From Cephalotus follicularis (Eukaryota; Streptophyta; Magnoliopsida; Oxalidales; Cephalotaceae): a stretch of DNA of 64,000 bases. The stretch spans positions 186,001 through 250,000 of the forward strand of contig BDDD01002024.1 in NCBI GenBank assembly GCA_001972305.1. Direction: 5' to 3'. Within the stretch, counting starts at the first letter, position 1. Each line of letters begins with the position of its first letter. The notes beneath the pieces were generated by a model. The model saw only the letters and a list, made by a program, of their open reading frames with translations. It searched no databases and was not told the DNA's origin. The translations under genes were made by a program, and so were the position numbers. Positions 11,229 through 23,041 of this stretch are shown piece after piece.

Positions 11229-12629
11229 TGTTGACGTAGGAATCTTTCCTTCAACAGTACCCCACATGTAAGGGCTTGATTTGTTTTTGGGAACTAGACC
11301 TGATAAACGGGTACCCATAGATACCCGTGGGTACAGGTGATAACGGGTATACCCGTTGGGTAACGGGTAAAAATTACCCGTTTTTTAACGGGCACTAAAA
11401 GGTATACCCATTACCCAGCAACGGGTATGGGTACCCACGGATACTCATTTGATTTTTCTATTAAAAATAAAAATTAAATATAAAAATTATAATACAAACA
11501 TTATATTAGTGAAAAAAAATGTTGCTACCCTTGTTTACAGGGACAAACAGGTCTTTACGTGAGGTTGTTTTTTGGGAAGAGAAGGGAACTAGCAACACAA
11601 AAATGTCCCCAGAGAGACTCTTCCTCGGGTACATGATGCAAAGGCAACAATACATCATATGCAGACATTCCAGGGAGACATTACTTTTGCATCCCCCAAC
11701 TTTGATTCGTTAAATTATGGACAAATTATGAAAAATTAACATTCTATTTCCTAACAAATATATTTAAAAAAGAACAAATCTAATTAATGTACAACGTAAT
11801 AACAACAGGAGAACAAAAAAAAAAAAATGGCAAAACTGCCCACTCTCTTTGACGTCAGTTTTCAGCTTCAGCTGATATCTTCACCTCATCACTTTCTTTC
11901 CGATTAGAAGATGAATCATTTTTATTCTCCTCTACTAAGCTATATATATATATATATAACGGGTACCCGCGGGTTGGGTGACAACGGGTGTACCCGTTGG
12001 GTAACGGGTAAAAATTACCCGTTTTTTAACGGGTACTAAAAGCTACAACCATTATCCGCAAAAATTACGGGTACCCACGAGTTTGGGTACATTTTGCCAG
12101 GTCTATGGGGAACGCTGGAATCTGTCCGAGAAAGGGTGTTTGGTGATGGCTGATGGTCCCTGCACAAGCAAGAGAGAAAGGTAGAAGGTCCATGAGGTTG
12201 TTCTCCCGGGGACACTCCGACGCTCAAGTTAACAGTAGTACAGAGAGTATTGAGGTTCTTTTAGTGCTAGAAAATGACTGACCTTTGTATTGACTGTGAA
12301 ACTGGTATTTATAGATACCCCAGTGACTGATGAGCGTCTAATCGGGAGTTGGTTGCCCCTAGGGAAAAGGTGTCAGTGGTCCTGGCATTTCCCTTGATCC
12401 CCTACAATTTTGGTAGCTGTGGCGGCATGTCAGCCCCTAGATTAGATGGCTGTGGAGGTATGTTAGTGAGTAGGTTAGGAGGTTGTGCCGGCATGCCAGT
12501 TTCCTTTCCCATGTTGATGTGATGGCAGGCTGTGATGGCAAGCCACGTGCCCAAGCCCTAGCGAGACATCTGCCCTCTTTTCCTTGAAACGCGTGTCCTT
12601 ATGCATAAAAAAGGATTTTTCCCATATCA
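11229..12629 (-). repeat. 3' LTR of element B, split by a hAT element
   Basis: Begins TGTTGACG and ends CCATATCA on the plus strand. It aligns along its length with 23042-23618 except for the hAT insertion at 11295-12105. A minus-strand TATA box (TATAAATACC) lies near 12309-12318. Confidence 0.93.
11295..12105. mobile_element. Non-autonomous hAT element, 811 bp
   Basis: Ends TAGACCTG...CAGGTCTA form 8-bp terminal inverted repeats that continue imperfectly. The 8-bp flanks TTGGGAAC (11287-11294) and TGGGGAAC (12106-12113) are a target duplication with one mismatch. The uninterrupted LTR at 23042 reads TGGGGAAC once at this spot, confirming the insertion. About 130 bp at each end is packed with ACCCGT/ACGGGT motifs in both orientations, like the subterminal transposase sites of Ac-type hAT elements. 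The core (about 11460-11950) has no transposase. Its one open frame (11519-11713) is unrecognised and may be captured sequence. Confidence 0.9.
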
Positions 12630-12690
12630 TATGCCCCCCTGGTCCTTCTTCTCTGGTGCTGGCAGAGGAGGAGGAGCAGAGTTGATAGCA
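12630..12690 (-). other. Polypurine tract of element B with adjacent hairpin
   Basis: On the minus strand the sequence before the 3' LTR reads GAAGGACCAGGGGGGCATA, a polypurine tract. Just inside it the plus strand has CTCTGGTGCTGGCAGAG, a small inverted repeat, then GAGGAGGAGCAGAGTTG. The arrangement recurs in elements C and D. Confidence 0.7.
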
Positions 12691-12732
12691 GGAGCCCGGG
12701 CAGTATTCCGAGGAAGGGCCCCTCCTGGACTG

Positions 12733-12975
12733 ACCAGGGGAAGAGGAGGGGGTAGGCTTCAGGACCCCTTCTGGGCTGACCAGGGAGGAGGGAAGGCAGG
12801 GCTGAGGACCCCTTCTAGGCTAACCAGGGAAGAGGGGAGGCAGGGCTAAGGACACCTTCTAGGCTGACCAGGGAAGAGGGGAGGCAGGGCTGAGGACCCC
12901 TTCTGGGCTGACCAGGGAAGAGGGGAGGCAGGGCTGAGAACCCCTTCTGCGCTGGGCTGATCAGGGAAGAGGAGA
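12733..12975. repeat. 44-bp tandem repeat, about 5.5 copies, in element B
   Basis: Units start at GACCAGGG (12733, 12778, 12822, 12866, 12910, 12959), spaced 44-49 bp, with the core GGAAGAGGGGAGGCAGGGC and AGGACCCCTTCT. The array lies between the polypurine tract and the antisense gene's promoter and is absent from C and D. Tat/Ogre 3' regions are known sources of such arrays. Confidence 0.85.
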
Positions 12976-13248
12976 CCTTAGTTCTTTGTTAGGCGAGCTC
13001 GGCCCAATCCTTATACAGGCCCATCCTTATCTCTCATGCCAGAAGTTGAAAAGACGGGGCGTGACAGGTGTCGCCTCGCGCCGTGCCCCCTTAATTAATA
13101 CCCATCAATGCGCCGTAAAATACGAAATTTAAACTCTTGACTCTTCGATGCCCGCGCAAGACCATTTGTTTACCGCTCCTGATTTGACAGGGGGATCTCC
13201 ACCATTAAATGTAACTGGGATCTACGGTCTAGATCCATCCCCATGGTC

Positions 13249-13256
13249 TTTAAATA
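13249..13256 (+). promoter_or_regulatory. TATA box of the antisense gene in element B
   Basis: TTTAAATA, in the context GGTCTTTAAATACCCC. It lies 172 bp before the first Met codon and matches the box at the same place in element C. An upstream block GGATCTCCACC...GGGATCTACGGT is shared with C. Confidence 0.6.
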
Positions 13257-13420
13257 CCCCTTCCCCCTTTTGGGATCCTCTTTACGCTTTCACAAACCCT
13301 AAAAGTAACAGACTCTCGAATTCTTTGCATTTCTAACAATCAACTTCATCTCCTTCTTCTCGCTCAAGAACACAGGTGAACCCAGTCTTCATCTACAAGT
13401 TATTTGTCAAAGCTTCCCCC

Positions 13421-16197
13421 ATGTCCACTTCGTTTTCCTCGTCCTCTCTCTCCGACAACCCCATGGCCAGAACGAAGCAGACCAAAAGATTTATCAGACG
13501 CCCATAAACGGTGGCCCAGGCATCTGCAGGTGTCATTCTTGCAGTTCGTCCCCTCAACATAGAGGTGGAAATGGAGGCCTCCGCCGCTGGGAACCCCAAT
13601 GTTGAGGCTACGGGGGCCGGGGTTCAGGTCTTCTGGGCTGATTTCGATGAGACCTCCATGTGCCCACACAAACTGGCGCAACTGGTCAAAGACTACGCCA
13701 TTCCTGGTTGTCTGGATCTGGAGATCCCAGCTGACCCCAGGTGAGTCACAATGAACCACCCCGGACACTTCGTGGTGTTCCAAGATGCTTTGGAGCATGG
13801 GCTGAAGCTTCCATTGCCACCGTTTGCCGTTATTGTTCTCGGGAATTACCTGATCCACCCATCAATGCTGCAAGCTCAGTCTTGGGGTTTTATCATCGGA
13901 TTCCTTGTGCGCTGTCTTGAAACGGGCGCAGTGCCCACCCTCGGGCTGTTCAAAGAATTCCATACCATGGCTCCCACCCCAAAGAAGCGAGGCTTTCACT
14001 TCAAGTCACGCGTGGGTCGCCCCAAGCTGCTGGCGGAGAACACCAAGACGATCAAGCGCTGGAGGGAGAAGTACTTCCTAGTCAAGAACCTCCCCGGCTT
14101 TATCCCTTGTCCTTGGATAGATACACTGGATACCGGGCTACTGAACCAGAGGTCTTTTCTGACCAGGGAAGAGACCGCAGACCTAAGAAGGCTCTCGACC
14201 CTTGAGCCGGAGGATGTGCTGAAGGTGGTATCCGATGACCGCCTGCGGTGGCATGGGCTGAGCATATTCATAGGCCGTAGGGCCAGGCTGGAGCTGGAAG
14301 CGGAGAAGGTGCCAACAAGGATCCGGAGAGAGAGGGACCAAGATGGCCATGGCGGAGTAGCTTCCCCGGCGGCCTCACAAGGAGAGGGCCGTACTAAGCC
14401 TTCTCCGGGGCCATCTTTCTTTTTAAATTTGTGTTTAACTTCTTAATGTTTCTAACCGTTTCCTCGCTTGTCTGTGCAGAGATGGAACGCCAGGATTCTG
14501 CCATGGACTTGATCAGAGCTGGTCGCGAACAGGCCCACTCGTCCGACCTAGGGATGCAGAGGGAGGATGCTGAGAAGAGGCGGAGGGCCTTCGAGAAATC
14601 TTGGAAGGCCGCGGAGAGGAGGGCGGCTAGACGGGCCGAGGCGAGGGCCAGGCTGGAGGAGCTGCCCCGGGTCATATCTGAAGAGGCCAGCGTGGCCAGT
14701 GATGCAGAGGAGAGGGAGGCCAGGGAAGCAAGGGCAGCGGCGGCCAGGGAGGCCAGGGCTGCGGCGGCCGAGGCTCCGAAGGAAAGGGAGGCCAGGGCTG
14801 CGAAGGCCCAGGCTGCTGAGGAGGAGCACGCCGCTGAGGCGGAGCGTGAAGCTGAGCCCAGAGCTGCCGACCAGGCCCGAGCTGCTGGAGAGGTCTCGGC
14901 AGACGCAGCCAGGGAACTCATGACCGACGCTGAGCTCGGGCGTCCCTCAAAGAGGCAGCAGACGGAGAATGGGAAGGCTCCCGGGAGCGAAAACTTTGAG
15001 TGGCGCCTGTGCGACCCCGACCATCCCTACCCCGCTGCGGAGCTGGGGCAAGTGAGGGATATCCTGGGAGAGCTCGGGTGAGCCGGCGTTTGTCTGAGGA
15101 TGCCCGGGGTTACCACGAAGCTGGGCAAAGCCGGCATGTTCCCCTACAAGTTGGGGCTGAGGGAGGAGTGGACGGTCGGGCAGCTTTGGACCAACCTCTA
15201 CCAGTGCTGCCAGCGGGTAAGAACACTTGCCTTGAATTTTTTTTTGAACTTTTTCTTGCTCTGGACTGACGTTGTTTTCTTTTTTCCGCAGGCCATGGTC
15301 AATGCCCATCTCTTGATGGAGAGGACCGACCAGGAGACCAGCCTGAACGACCAGCCCGGAGCTGAGAATGCTGAGCTGAGCAGGTCTCTGGCCATGGCCC
15401 GCGCTCAGCTGGACGAGGTGCTGGGTGCCCAGGAGAGCCTGACGGCCGAGAGGGATGGCACCGTGGAGGAGGCCCGGAGGGAGAGGGGGCTCAAGATCGT
15501 TGTCGCGGAGCAGGCAGCTGGGCTCGAAGGCAGGGTGGAGGCCCTAACCAGCCAGCTAGTCAAGTGCCAAGAGCTTGGTGACGCCCAGGTCAAAGCCGCT
15601 GCAGAGAGGGCTGTCTTGGACTTCAAAGCATCAGCTGAGTTCCGGGACGCGATGGATCAGGCCGTGGAGCTCTACAAAGCTTCCGAGGACTTCAACCGCA
15701 AGGTTTTGAATAAATCCTTGGCCAACTTTTGCCGGGGGTACTACACCTGTCGGAACATGGTCGAGTGCTTTCCGGATCTCCTGTTGGACTCCTTCGTCTG
15801 CGGCCCTTCCGTGGCGGAGTATGACTTCATCCCAGAAGGCGTTGAAGAGGCTGAGGACGAAGCCTTCAGAGCCTTTGATGAAGAGCAAAGTCATGCTCAA
15901 GACTTCGGCTGGTCGCCCAATGGTCATGACCTGGTTCCCTTCACTGCCCCTGCTGAGGACGGCGGCCTTGGGGCCTTTGATGCTGAACCTCTCTCTCGCA
16001 TCATTGCTGAGGAGCCTGCCCCAGTGCGGATGACCGAGGATGATCCGGCTCTTTCTCCTGGGCCCCGCTTTGAGGACCCTCCTCCTCCTCATCCCCTGAT
16101 GGAAGAAGAAGCTCCTCCTCCTCCTCCTTCCATAGTAGACATCCCCTCGGGGGATGAGACTCAGGATAGATTTTTTTGTTTTGTTTTTGCCTTGTAA
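13421..16197 (+). pseudogene. Antisense gene of element B (H3-like N-terminus, gypsy-type domain, coiled coil)
   Basis: This gene runs opposite to gag-pol. Its N-terminal region has a Met at 13421 and a second at 13463. The second opens ARTKQTKR, close to the histone H3 tail. A globular part (about 13750-14310) resembles the putative gypsy-type transposon domain, with IHPSMLQAQSWGFIIGFLVRC and LFKEFHTM. Then come an Ala/Arg/Glu-rich helical stretch (14480-15080), a coiled coil (15300-15650), a conserved FKASEDF/RGYYTC block and a Pro-rich acidic tail. A canonical 75-bp intron lies at 15217-15291 (GTAAGA...CCGCAG) and a likely acceptor at 14479. No membrane segment or signal peptide is visible, so it is not an envelope. 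The copy is broken. Role unknown; see D for the best-kept copy. Confidence 0.8.
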
Positions 16198-16238
16198 TTT
16201 TTCTTTTTCTTCTCAATAATGTAATCTTTTCAACTATC

Positions 16239-16244
16239 AATAAA
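16239..16244 (+). terminator. AATAAA poly(A) signal of the antisense gene in element B
   Basis: AATAAA about 45 bp after the stop, following a T-rich stretch with TGTAAT. C and D have the same signal at the same place. Confidence 0.6.
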
Positions 16245-16740
16245 ATGAAGTCTGTTTATACCTCACTTGTTTATTTTATTTATCCGCTTGACAACCTATA
16301 GAGTACTTAGGAAGTATCATACTTTTTGACCCCGGGCTCTGCTTGCTTTGCGCGCTGTGCTTGAGCTCTTCTCGGGCATGCACTGTTCCCTTAGGATAAT
16401 AAAATAAAATAAAATAACAATCTTCAAACTCGATCACCTAAGCTTTGTAGCCCCCTTAGGATGCTTAGGCAAAGAGGCTTAGTTCTTACGAGTTCTGTTG
16501 TGTTCGTAGACTAAGCTTCTGGTCTGCCCTGACAAGTTCCTATGGGTTTGCCGAGCAGGATGTCGTCTGGTTCAGCATGTTGTGAGCCAGGTCGTCTGAG
16601 CTTGCAGTCCGCGTAAGGACGCTTGTATTAAAGCGCTCAGTACAACGAACTTGATCGTTGCGAGTTCTCATGGATTCGCCTCTCAAGACACGACTTTAGG
16701 TATGGTCGAACAAGTTCCTGTGGTATTGCCGACCAGGGGG

Positions 16741-16858
16741 TGCTCCCTAGGGAATCTTATTGCTTCCTTGGAAGCCTTTTTTGTAGTGCCCCTGGGGGGT
16801 CTTTTTTGTGGTGGCCCTTGGGGGGTCTTTTTTGTGGTGCCCCCTGGGGGGTCTTTGC
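16741..16858. repeat. Tandem hairpin units, about 25 bp, in element B
   Basis: Five consecutive units of 20-26 bp, each with a short palindrome followed by a T-rich tail: CTCCCTAGGGA, TTCCTTGGAA, CCCCTGGGGGG, CCCTTGGGGGG and CCCCCTGGGGGG. The palindromic core is kept while bases change. The array lies between the antisense gene's poly(A) signal and the 3' end of pol. Homologous arrays are in C and D. Confidence 0.75.
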
Positions 16859-17399
16859 AGCTCGGGTCGGTCGACCATAAACTGAGGTCTGGTGGAGTCC
16901 TTGGGTGTTGATGCCCGGGCTTGCTCGCGGGCGTTAAGGGAGAGTAAGGAGTTTGCCTTAGTTTTTCTCGTGGTCCCGACCTCGGACCAGCCCGGTTCCT
17001 GGAGATGTTTTGTTATGTGGGCCCTGGCGGAACCCTTGGGTACCCGGCCGGGGTGAGATTCCGTCTCTTTAGCGTTAGTTGAGTGTTTGGGGGACCTCGA
17101 GGGGTCTCCCCTGCTTGGCGTTATTTGGTATGCCCCATTGGGGGGTCTTTTAGGTGTTCCCTTGGTGGGAAGGCTTTTTGGTTCTTTGAAGGAGTTGATC
17201 GGCGGCTGTTCAGAGGTTTAAGGACATGAACATTGGTCCTCCGGTCCTTTGCAAACCTGGAACTATAGTGTTGAACACAATTTTTGAAGAAGAAAAATTC
17301 AACTTTATTTCCTCTTTGAGTTTTTGTACATCTTCACAAGGAATTACTGGTAATACTTCCTCAAATGCTCGGCATTCCAAGCTATGGGAATTTCCCTGC

Positions 17400-18440
17400 C
17401 CCCCAGAGTTTAAAGTTTGAATGTTCCTGGGCGAAACACTCTCTTGATCTTGTATGGACCTTCCTAGGCAGGGGCTAACTTTCCTTTGCTTTCGGTTGGG
17501 TCAGCAATGGCTGAGTTACGTAAGACTAGATCTCATTGTCTCAGTGGTCTGGGGCTTATCCTTCTGTTTTAATAACGGCTCACCCTTTGCTGGTACGCTG
17601 CTACTCTGATGGTGACCTTGTCTCTGAGCTCTCCTACTAGATCAAGGAGGCATCTAAGTCCTTCTTTGTTGTTCTCCTCAGTGAAGTGCACAACCCTTGG
17701 CGACTGGACACCAATCTCCACTAGTATCATAGCCTCCGCTCTGAAGCAAAGACTGTATGGGGACTCACCAGTCGTGATCCGAGGAGTGGTTCTATAAGCC
17801 CATAAAACACTTGGTAGCTCCTCTGTCCATCTTCCTTTCCTATCTTCAAGGCGCTTCTTCAAACCCGAGATGATTTCTCTATTTATCACCTCCGCTTGAC
17901 CATTGCTCTGGGGGTACGCTACGGAGGTGAGCCTATGCTCTATTCTCCATTCTTGGCAAAAGTCACGGAAGGCCTGACAGTCGAACTGTTTTCCATTATC
18001 TGAGATTATTGTCCTGGGGACTCCGAATATACAGATGATGGATTTCCATACGAAGCTTTTTGTGTTCTTCTTTGGGATTATGGCCAGGGGTTCTGCCTCT
18101 ACCCACTTAGTAAAATAGTCCATTGCTACAATGAGAAACTTCCTCTGGCCTATTGTCATAGGTAGTGGTCCTACAAAATCCATTCCCAATTATGCAAAAG
18201 GCCAGGGGGCCGTGATAGACGTCAGAGGTTGAGAAGGTCTTTTGCTTATATTTGCGTTCCTCTGGCACTTGTCACATCTTTAGTAAATTTATAGCATCTT
18301 GGTGCAATGTTGGCCAATAGTAGCCCTGCCTTAGCAGCTTGTGGGACAACATCCTGCCCCCTGTGTGGTTGCCACAAACCCCTTCATGGACCTCTCTTAG
18401 AGCATAATCGGCCCCTAGGGGAGTCAGGCATCTCAGCTAA
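17400..18440 (-). pseudogene. Integrase region of element B (fossil)
   Basis: Retroviral-type integrase core: GMDFVGPLP, VDYFTKWVEAEPL-like strand, VPRTIISDNGKQF and AYPQSNGQAEVINREI, carrying the D,D,E pattern of the family. The C-terminal part (about 17400-17700) matches the longer tail seen in C and D. The region is broken. Confidence 0.85.
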
Positions 18441-19132
18441 GAGAAAGAGAAAGACCTTTTGTAGAGAATCCCTTCACGGAGCTGAAATATGTTTGCTCTA
18501 TACATAAGTTTCCTCACCTCCGAGGGGTCCTCGGGTAAAATCTCATCCCTTAGCCAGTTGATGAATAGGGTCATCCAGTTTGACTCCTGTGGTAAGTCAA
18601 TGTTCATCACATCTACTTCAGAGATGGTGGGCCTGTACAGGTAATCTACCAGTACGGTTTGATTCTTCTCTAGCTCTTCTGCAGTGGCTAACTTTGATAA
18701 CTGGTCTGCTATGGCATTTTCTGCTCTGGGTATCTTCAAAACTCTTAGGACTTCGAAGGCTGACTTCAGCCTCTGGAAGTGTGATAAATATTTCACCATC
18801 GAGTCTTCTCGGGCCTCGTACTCTCCACCGGCCAGACTAACCACTAGCTAGGAATCACTGGAGGCTTCTATCTTTCGCACCTCCAAATGCTTCGCAATTA
18901 TCAGCCTGGCTATGAGAGCTTCCCATTCAACTTTGTTATTTGTGGCTTTGAAACAAAACCTCAGAGCATAATCCAACGTCCACCCATTAGGGCTTACTAG
19001 TACCACCCCTGCGCCACTGCCGGTGATGCAGGAAGAACCATCCACGGATAACCTCCAGATCCCCCTCTCACTCTCGGAGGGGTCCTCCTCCATACACCCC
19101 GTAGGTGTATTGTCTCCAACAAAGTCGGCCAA
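18440..19132 (-). pseudogene. Second, archaeal-type RNase H and linker of element B (fossil)
   Basis: WRLSVDGSS...GAGVVL, ATNNKVEWEALIARL and EASSDS are the three acidic-residue blocks of an RNase H additional to the one joined to RT. A second RNase H domain is the diagnostic trait of the Tat lineage. The linker to integrase includes ADQLSKLA. Broken. Confidence 0.85.
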
Positions 19133-19135
19133 GAC

Positions 19136-20410
19136 CTATGATTTGATTGCTGGTATGGTTTCGAACTTCACATCACACTCGCTTAGTTCGACCGACCACT
19201 TGACTAGTCTGCTTGATGTGTCAGGCTTTGCAAGAACCTGCTTCAGTGGCTTGTTAGTCAGAACCTTGATTGTATGGGCTTGAAAATATGGCCTTAACTT
19301 TCTGGCGGCGATGACCAGAGCGTAGACGAACTTCTCCACCTCTGGGTACCTCCCCTCAGCGTCATTCAAAGCCTTGCTCACGTAGTACACCGACCTTTGA
19401 ACTTTCTCCTCTTCCCTAACCAGCACTGCACTCACTGCACCCGAGGTGAATGCAAGGTACAAATACAAGTCCTCCCCATCCTTAGGTTTTGATATCAGAG
19501 GAGGGGAAGCCAGGTATTCCTTCAACTTATCGAAGGCTGCTTGGCATTCGTCTGACTAGGAAAATCCCTTGGGATCCCCCAGTACTTTGAAGAAAGGGAG
19601 GCACTTCTCTGCTGACTTCGACACAAACCTGCTCAGGGCCACTATTTTCCCATTTAGCTTTTGTACAACCCTGATGGTTTGGGGAGGCCTCATATTCTGA
19701 ACCACCGAGATCTTCTCTGGGTTGGCCTCTACTCCTCGTCTCGAGACCATGAACCCTAGGAACTTGCCCGAGGTAACCCCAAAAGTGCATTTGGAAGGAT
19801 TGAGCTTCATTTGATATCTTCTTAGCACCTCAAACGTTTCCTCCAAGCCTTTGATGTGGGGGCTCCTGGCCGAGGTTTTGAAGAGCATGTCATCAATATA
19901 GACCTCCATGTTTCTCCCAATCTGGGGCTCGAAGATCTTGTTGACCAGACGTTGGTAGGTGGCCCCTGCGTTCTTCAAACCAAAGGGCATGACCTTGTAA
20001 CAATACATCCCCCGGTCCGTGATGAAAGTTGTCTTGTTCTCATCGGGCTCATACATGGGGATCTGATTATACCCCGAGTAAGCATCCAAGAAGCTCAACA
20101 TTCTGCAGCCCGAGGTCGCGTCCACCAACTGGTTTATCTTTGGAAGTGGGAAGTGATCCTTAGGACAAGCTTTGTTGAGGTCTGTGAAGACAATGCACAT
20201 CCTTCACTTGCCATTTGCTTTTTTTACTAGGACTGGGTTCGCCAGCCAGTCTGAATAATGTACCTCCCTTATGAACCCTGCCTGCATGAGATTGCTCACC
20301 TCTTCGACTATTGCTTGCTGACGCTCAGGAGCAAGGTTCCTCTTCTTCTACCTGGTGGGGGTCCTTGCCAGATCCATACTTAGTTTGTGAATCATTACGC
20401 TTGGGCTGAT
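19136..20410 (-). pseudogene. Reverse transcriptase and RNase H region of element B (fossil)
   Basis: RT motifs are FTDLNKACPKDHFPLP, YSGYNQIPM, MPFGLKNAGATYQRLVN and the catalytic YIDDM box, in Ty3 order. They are followed by the RT-linked RNase H with YYVSKALNDAEGRYPEVEK. Closely matches D. Broken. Confidence 0.9.
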
Positions 20411-20455
20411 CCCGGGGACCTCCTCTGCCGATCGAGCAAATACATCTTTGTTATT

Positions 20456-21292
20456 TCAGAGGAATGTTATTAATTCTCCCTTCTCCACCTCTCCGAGCTG
20501 TGAGCCGACTTGGAAGACTCTCTCAGAGTTGCCCGCGTCCAGGGGCACTCGGACCACATCTTCAACAGGCTGTGGATGCTCAGGTTCCATGTCCCCCCTG
20601 AGCTCCACGTTCGCGATTGGGAGTACCTTGTCCTCCCCGCGGTATACGACGGTAGTCTTGTAGCACTGCCTGGCTGCCTGCTGGTCTCCTCTGGCTTCTC
20701 CCACACCAAACCTTGTGGGGAACTTCATGAGTAAGTGCCTCGTGGACACTATCATCTCTATCAGGTTCAGCCCTGGTCGCCCAATTATTGCGTTGTATGG
20801 GCTTGGTGTATCAACCACCAGGAAAGTCATCTGCACCTGGGTTTGGCGTGGAGTTGTGCCTGCAACCACCGAGAGGTCGATGGATCCCAGAGGATGGACC
20901 ATCTCCCCTGCGAAGCCGATCAGTGGGGTCTTCACGGGCTTTAGCTGATCAACTGGTATCCTTAACTGATCAAAGGCATGCTTGTACAGAATATCGGTCG
21001 AGCTGTCTCTGTCAACCAAAATCCTCTTCATGGTGAAGAGTTCCACCATAAGAATCACCACCACTGGATCATCGTGAGGGAGACATACGCCCTCATAGTC
21101 CACCTCTGAGAAGGATATAACCTCCTCATCTCTACCAGTCCTCAGCCTCTTGCTGTGACGGACCTGCTGCACCGCCAGGGGCTGTCTCCCGTAGGCTTTC
21201 CTGGCATTCTTATGGTCGCTGCCAGACGCGACCCCCCAGAGATGGTGTGGATAACACCCCTGGTTTTTTGCTGCTGCTCCTCGTATTGCCAA
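20456..21292 (-). pseudogene. Protease region of element B (fossil)
   Basis: Aspartic-protease-like region with ILVDRDSSTDILYKHAF at the active-site position and YNAIIGRPGLN as the flap-side motif. These are typical of Tat proteases. It lies between gag and RT and matches D along its length. Confidence 0.8.
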
Positions 21293-21299
21293 GGAGCCT

Positions 21300-22996
21300 C
21301 TTCTCTCCTCTGCTCCTTTCTTCCCTGGGGAGCCTCTCTATCCACATACTTGCGCAGGTGCCCCCTTGGGATCAGATCCTCAATCTTGTTTTTCAGTTGC
21401 CTGCACTCCTCGGTATCGTGCCCATGGTCACGATGGTACCAGCAGTATTTTCCACGTCCATTTTCTCTGCTGGGGACCTCAACTTCTCAGGCCACTGAAT
21501 GGGGACCTTATCCAGCTCCATGGCAAGTATCCTGGTGCATGCGTGTGTCCAGGAGGGGGGCGAAGTTGTTGTAGGATGGGTTAGGTGCCCTTCCCTGGGT
21601 CGAGCCCTCCCTCCTGGAAAGCTTGTACCGGAGGTCATCCTTGGTCAGGTCTGACCTCTCCTTCTTCTTTTCCTTTTTTTCGGGAGCATTTCGTGAATGC
21701 TCCTCTCTCTCCTCCTGATGGCCCGACCAGGGTGTTTTTTGCTTCCTGACCGCCATCTCTTCCTCCGCATTGACATATCTCTCTGCTCTTCTCAATAGTT
21801 CAGCCATATCCAGGGCGGGCCTCTTCAGAAGGGAGAAAGTAAAAAAGGAGTTGTTCCCTAGGCCGTTATTCAATGCTGCCATGGCAAAAGATGGCTCCAG
21901 GTCCTTCACCGTTAGAGACTCCTTGTTGAACCTGGTGAGGTAGTCCCTCAGTGACTCGTCTCTCCCCTGCACCACATTGATCAAGTGTGTGGAGTTCCTC
22001 CTCTGCGTGGTGCTGTTGAGGAATTTTATGACGAACAGCTCCATAAGCTGATCAAAATCCTCCACTGACTTCTGAGCCAGGGTTGAGAACCATGACTGGG
22101 CAACTCCAGTTAACGTTGTCGGGAACCCTCGGCAAAGGGTGGCGTCTGAGGCCTGGTGCACCAACATGGTTTGGATGTAGGTGCTCACATGTTGGAGGGG
22201 ATTCATGAACCCGTCATATTTTTCAAGGCTAGGGAGCCGGAATCCACTAGGGATACACTCCGTCATGATCTTGGTTGTGAATGGATGGGCGCTAAGGTTG
22301 CGCACCTCGGCCAGATACCCCTTTGGCTTCTCGGCTCCTTGAAGCCTTTTTTTCCACCTCCGCAAGCCTTATGTTCATCGCTTGCTCCACGTCTTCAATG
22401 TTCCTAGCCCTGCTAGAAACTCGTGACCCCCCGGCCAAAGCAGCTGTGTGGTTATGCCTGCTCCCCTGCTCCGCTCCCGCTCTGCGCGAAGCGTTGGAGC
22501 GCACTAGCGCCTGCTCTGCGCCCCTGGCCTCCCCTTGGGGATCCACTTCCATTGGCTGGCGCTCAGGACACACTCTTCTGGGATCATTGGGTTGATCCCG
22601 GGCAGTTGAGGACTCTGCCCTCTGAGATACATTGATCTCAGGTCTCCTCCCCAGGGGAAGATTATCCCCTGACCGCCTCGGGGGAAGTTCGTCTCCCCTC
22701 ATCGGGTTTCGCCTGGCACCTCAGGGGTGCCCAATCTCCACCACTGGCCTGTTAGGACCAGAAACTCCTTGAACCACTGACGGAGCAAGTCCGACCTGTT
22801 TTCGGTTGGCCAAAGTGGTGACTAGTAAATCGGTGAGGTGTTCCACCCCTTGGATCAGTCTGTTGAACTGCGCCCCCGTAAAGGGAGCTTGCTCGACGTT
22901 CGTGGCAACTTGACTAGTTTGGGCTGGGTCGTTCCCGGCCGCATGTTGGCTTCCACCTGCTGTGGAGTGGTTGTTAACGTTCTTCCTCGGAGGCAT
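21300..22996 (-). pseudogene. gag region of element B (fossil)
   Basis: Starts MPPRKN at 22996, 26 bases inside the primer-binding site. A disordered Gln/Arg-rich N-terminus is followed by the capsid-like domain (about 21850-22300; GVAQSWFSTLAQKS, LRDYLTRFNKESLTVKDLEPSFA), a basic stretch and a zinc-knuckle-like [11 protein letters not shown]-type motif near 21400. Broken in several places. Confidence 0.85.
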
Positions 22997-23021
22997 GATT
23001 CTAAATGACTTTTTACCGCGC

Positions 23022-23039
23022 TTCCCACAGACGGCGCCA
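23022..23039 (-). other. primer-binding site of element B
   Basis: Same 18 bases as in A (TGGCGCCGTCTGTGGGAA on the minus strand), two bases from the LTR edge. Confidence 0.85.
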
Positions 23040-23041
23040 AC

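Noticed and set aside
11519-11713. hAT transposase fragment
   Set aside because: The 64-residue frame has no dimerisation-domain or other transposase motif; left as unknown core sequence.
14394-14923. Long frames on the opposite strand and in other frames across the Ala/Arg-rich part of the antisense gene
   Set aside because: They are GC-driven shadows of the coiled-coil coding stretch, with Ser/Ala or Arg/Pro runs only.
13421-16197. Antisense gene as a possible envelope gene
   Set aside because: No signal peptide, membrane segment or cysteine-rich ectodomain is visible. The content is a gypsy-type domain plus coiled coil, and the gene runs opposite to pol.
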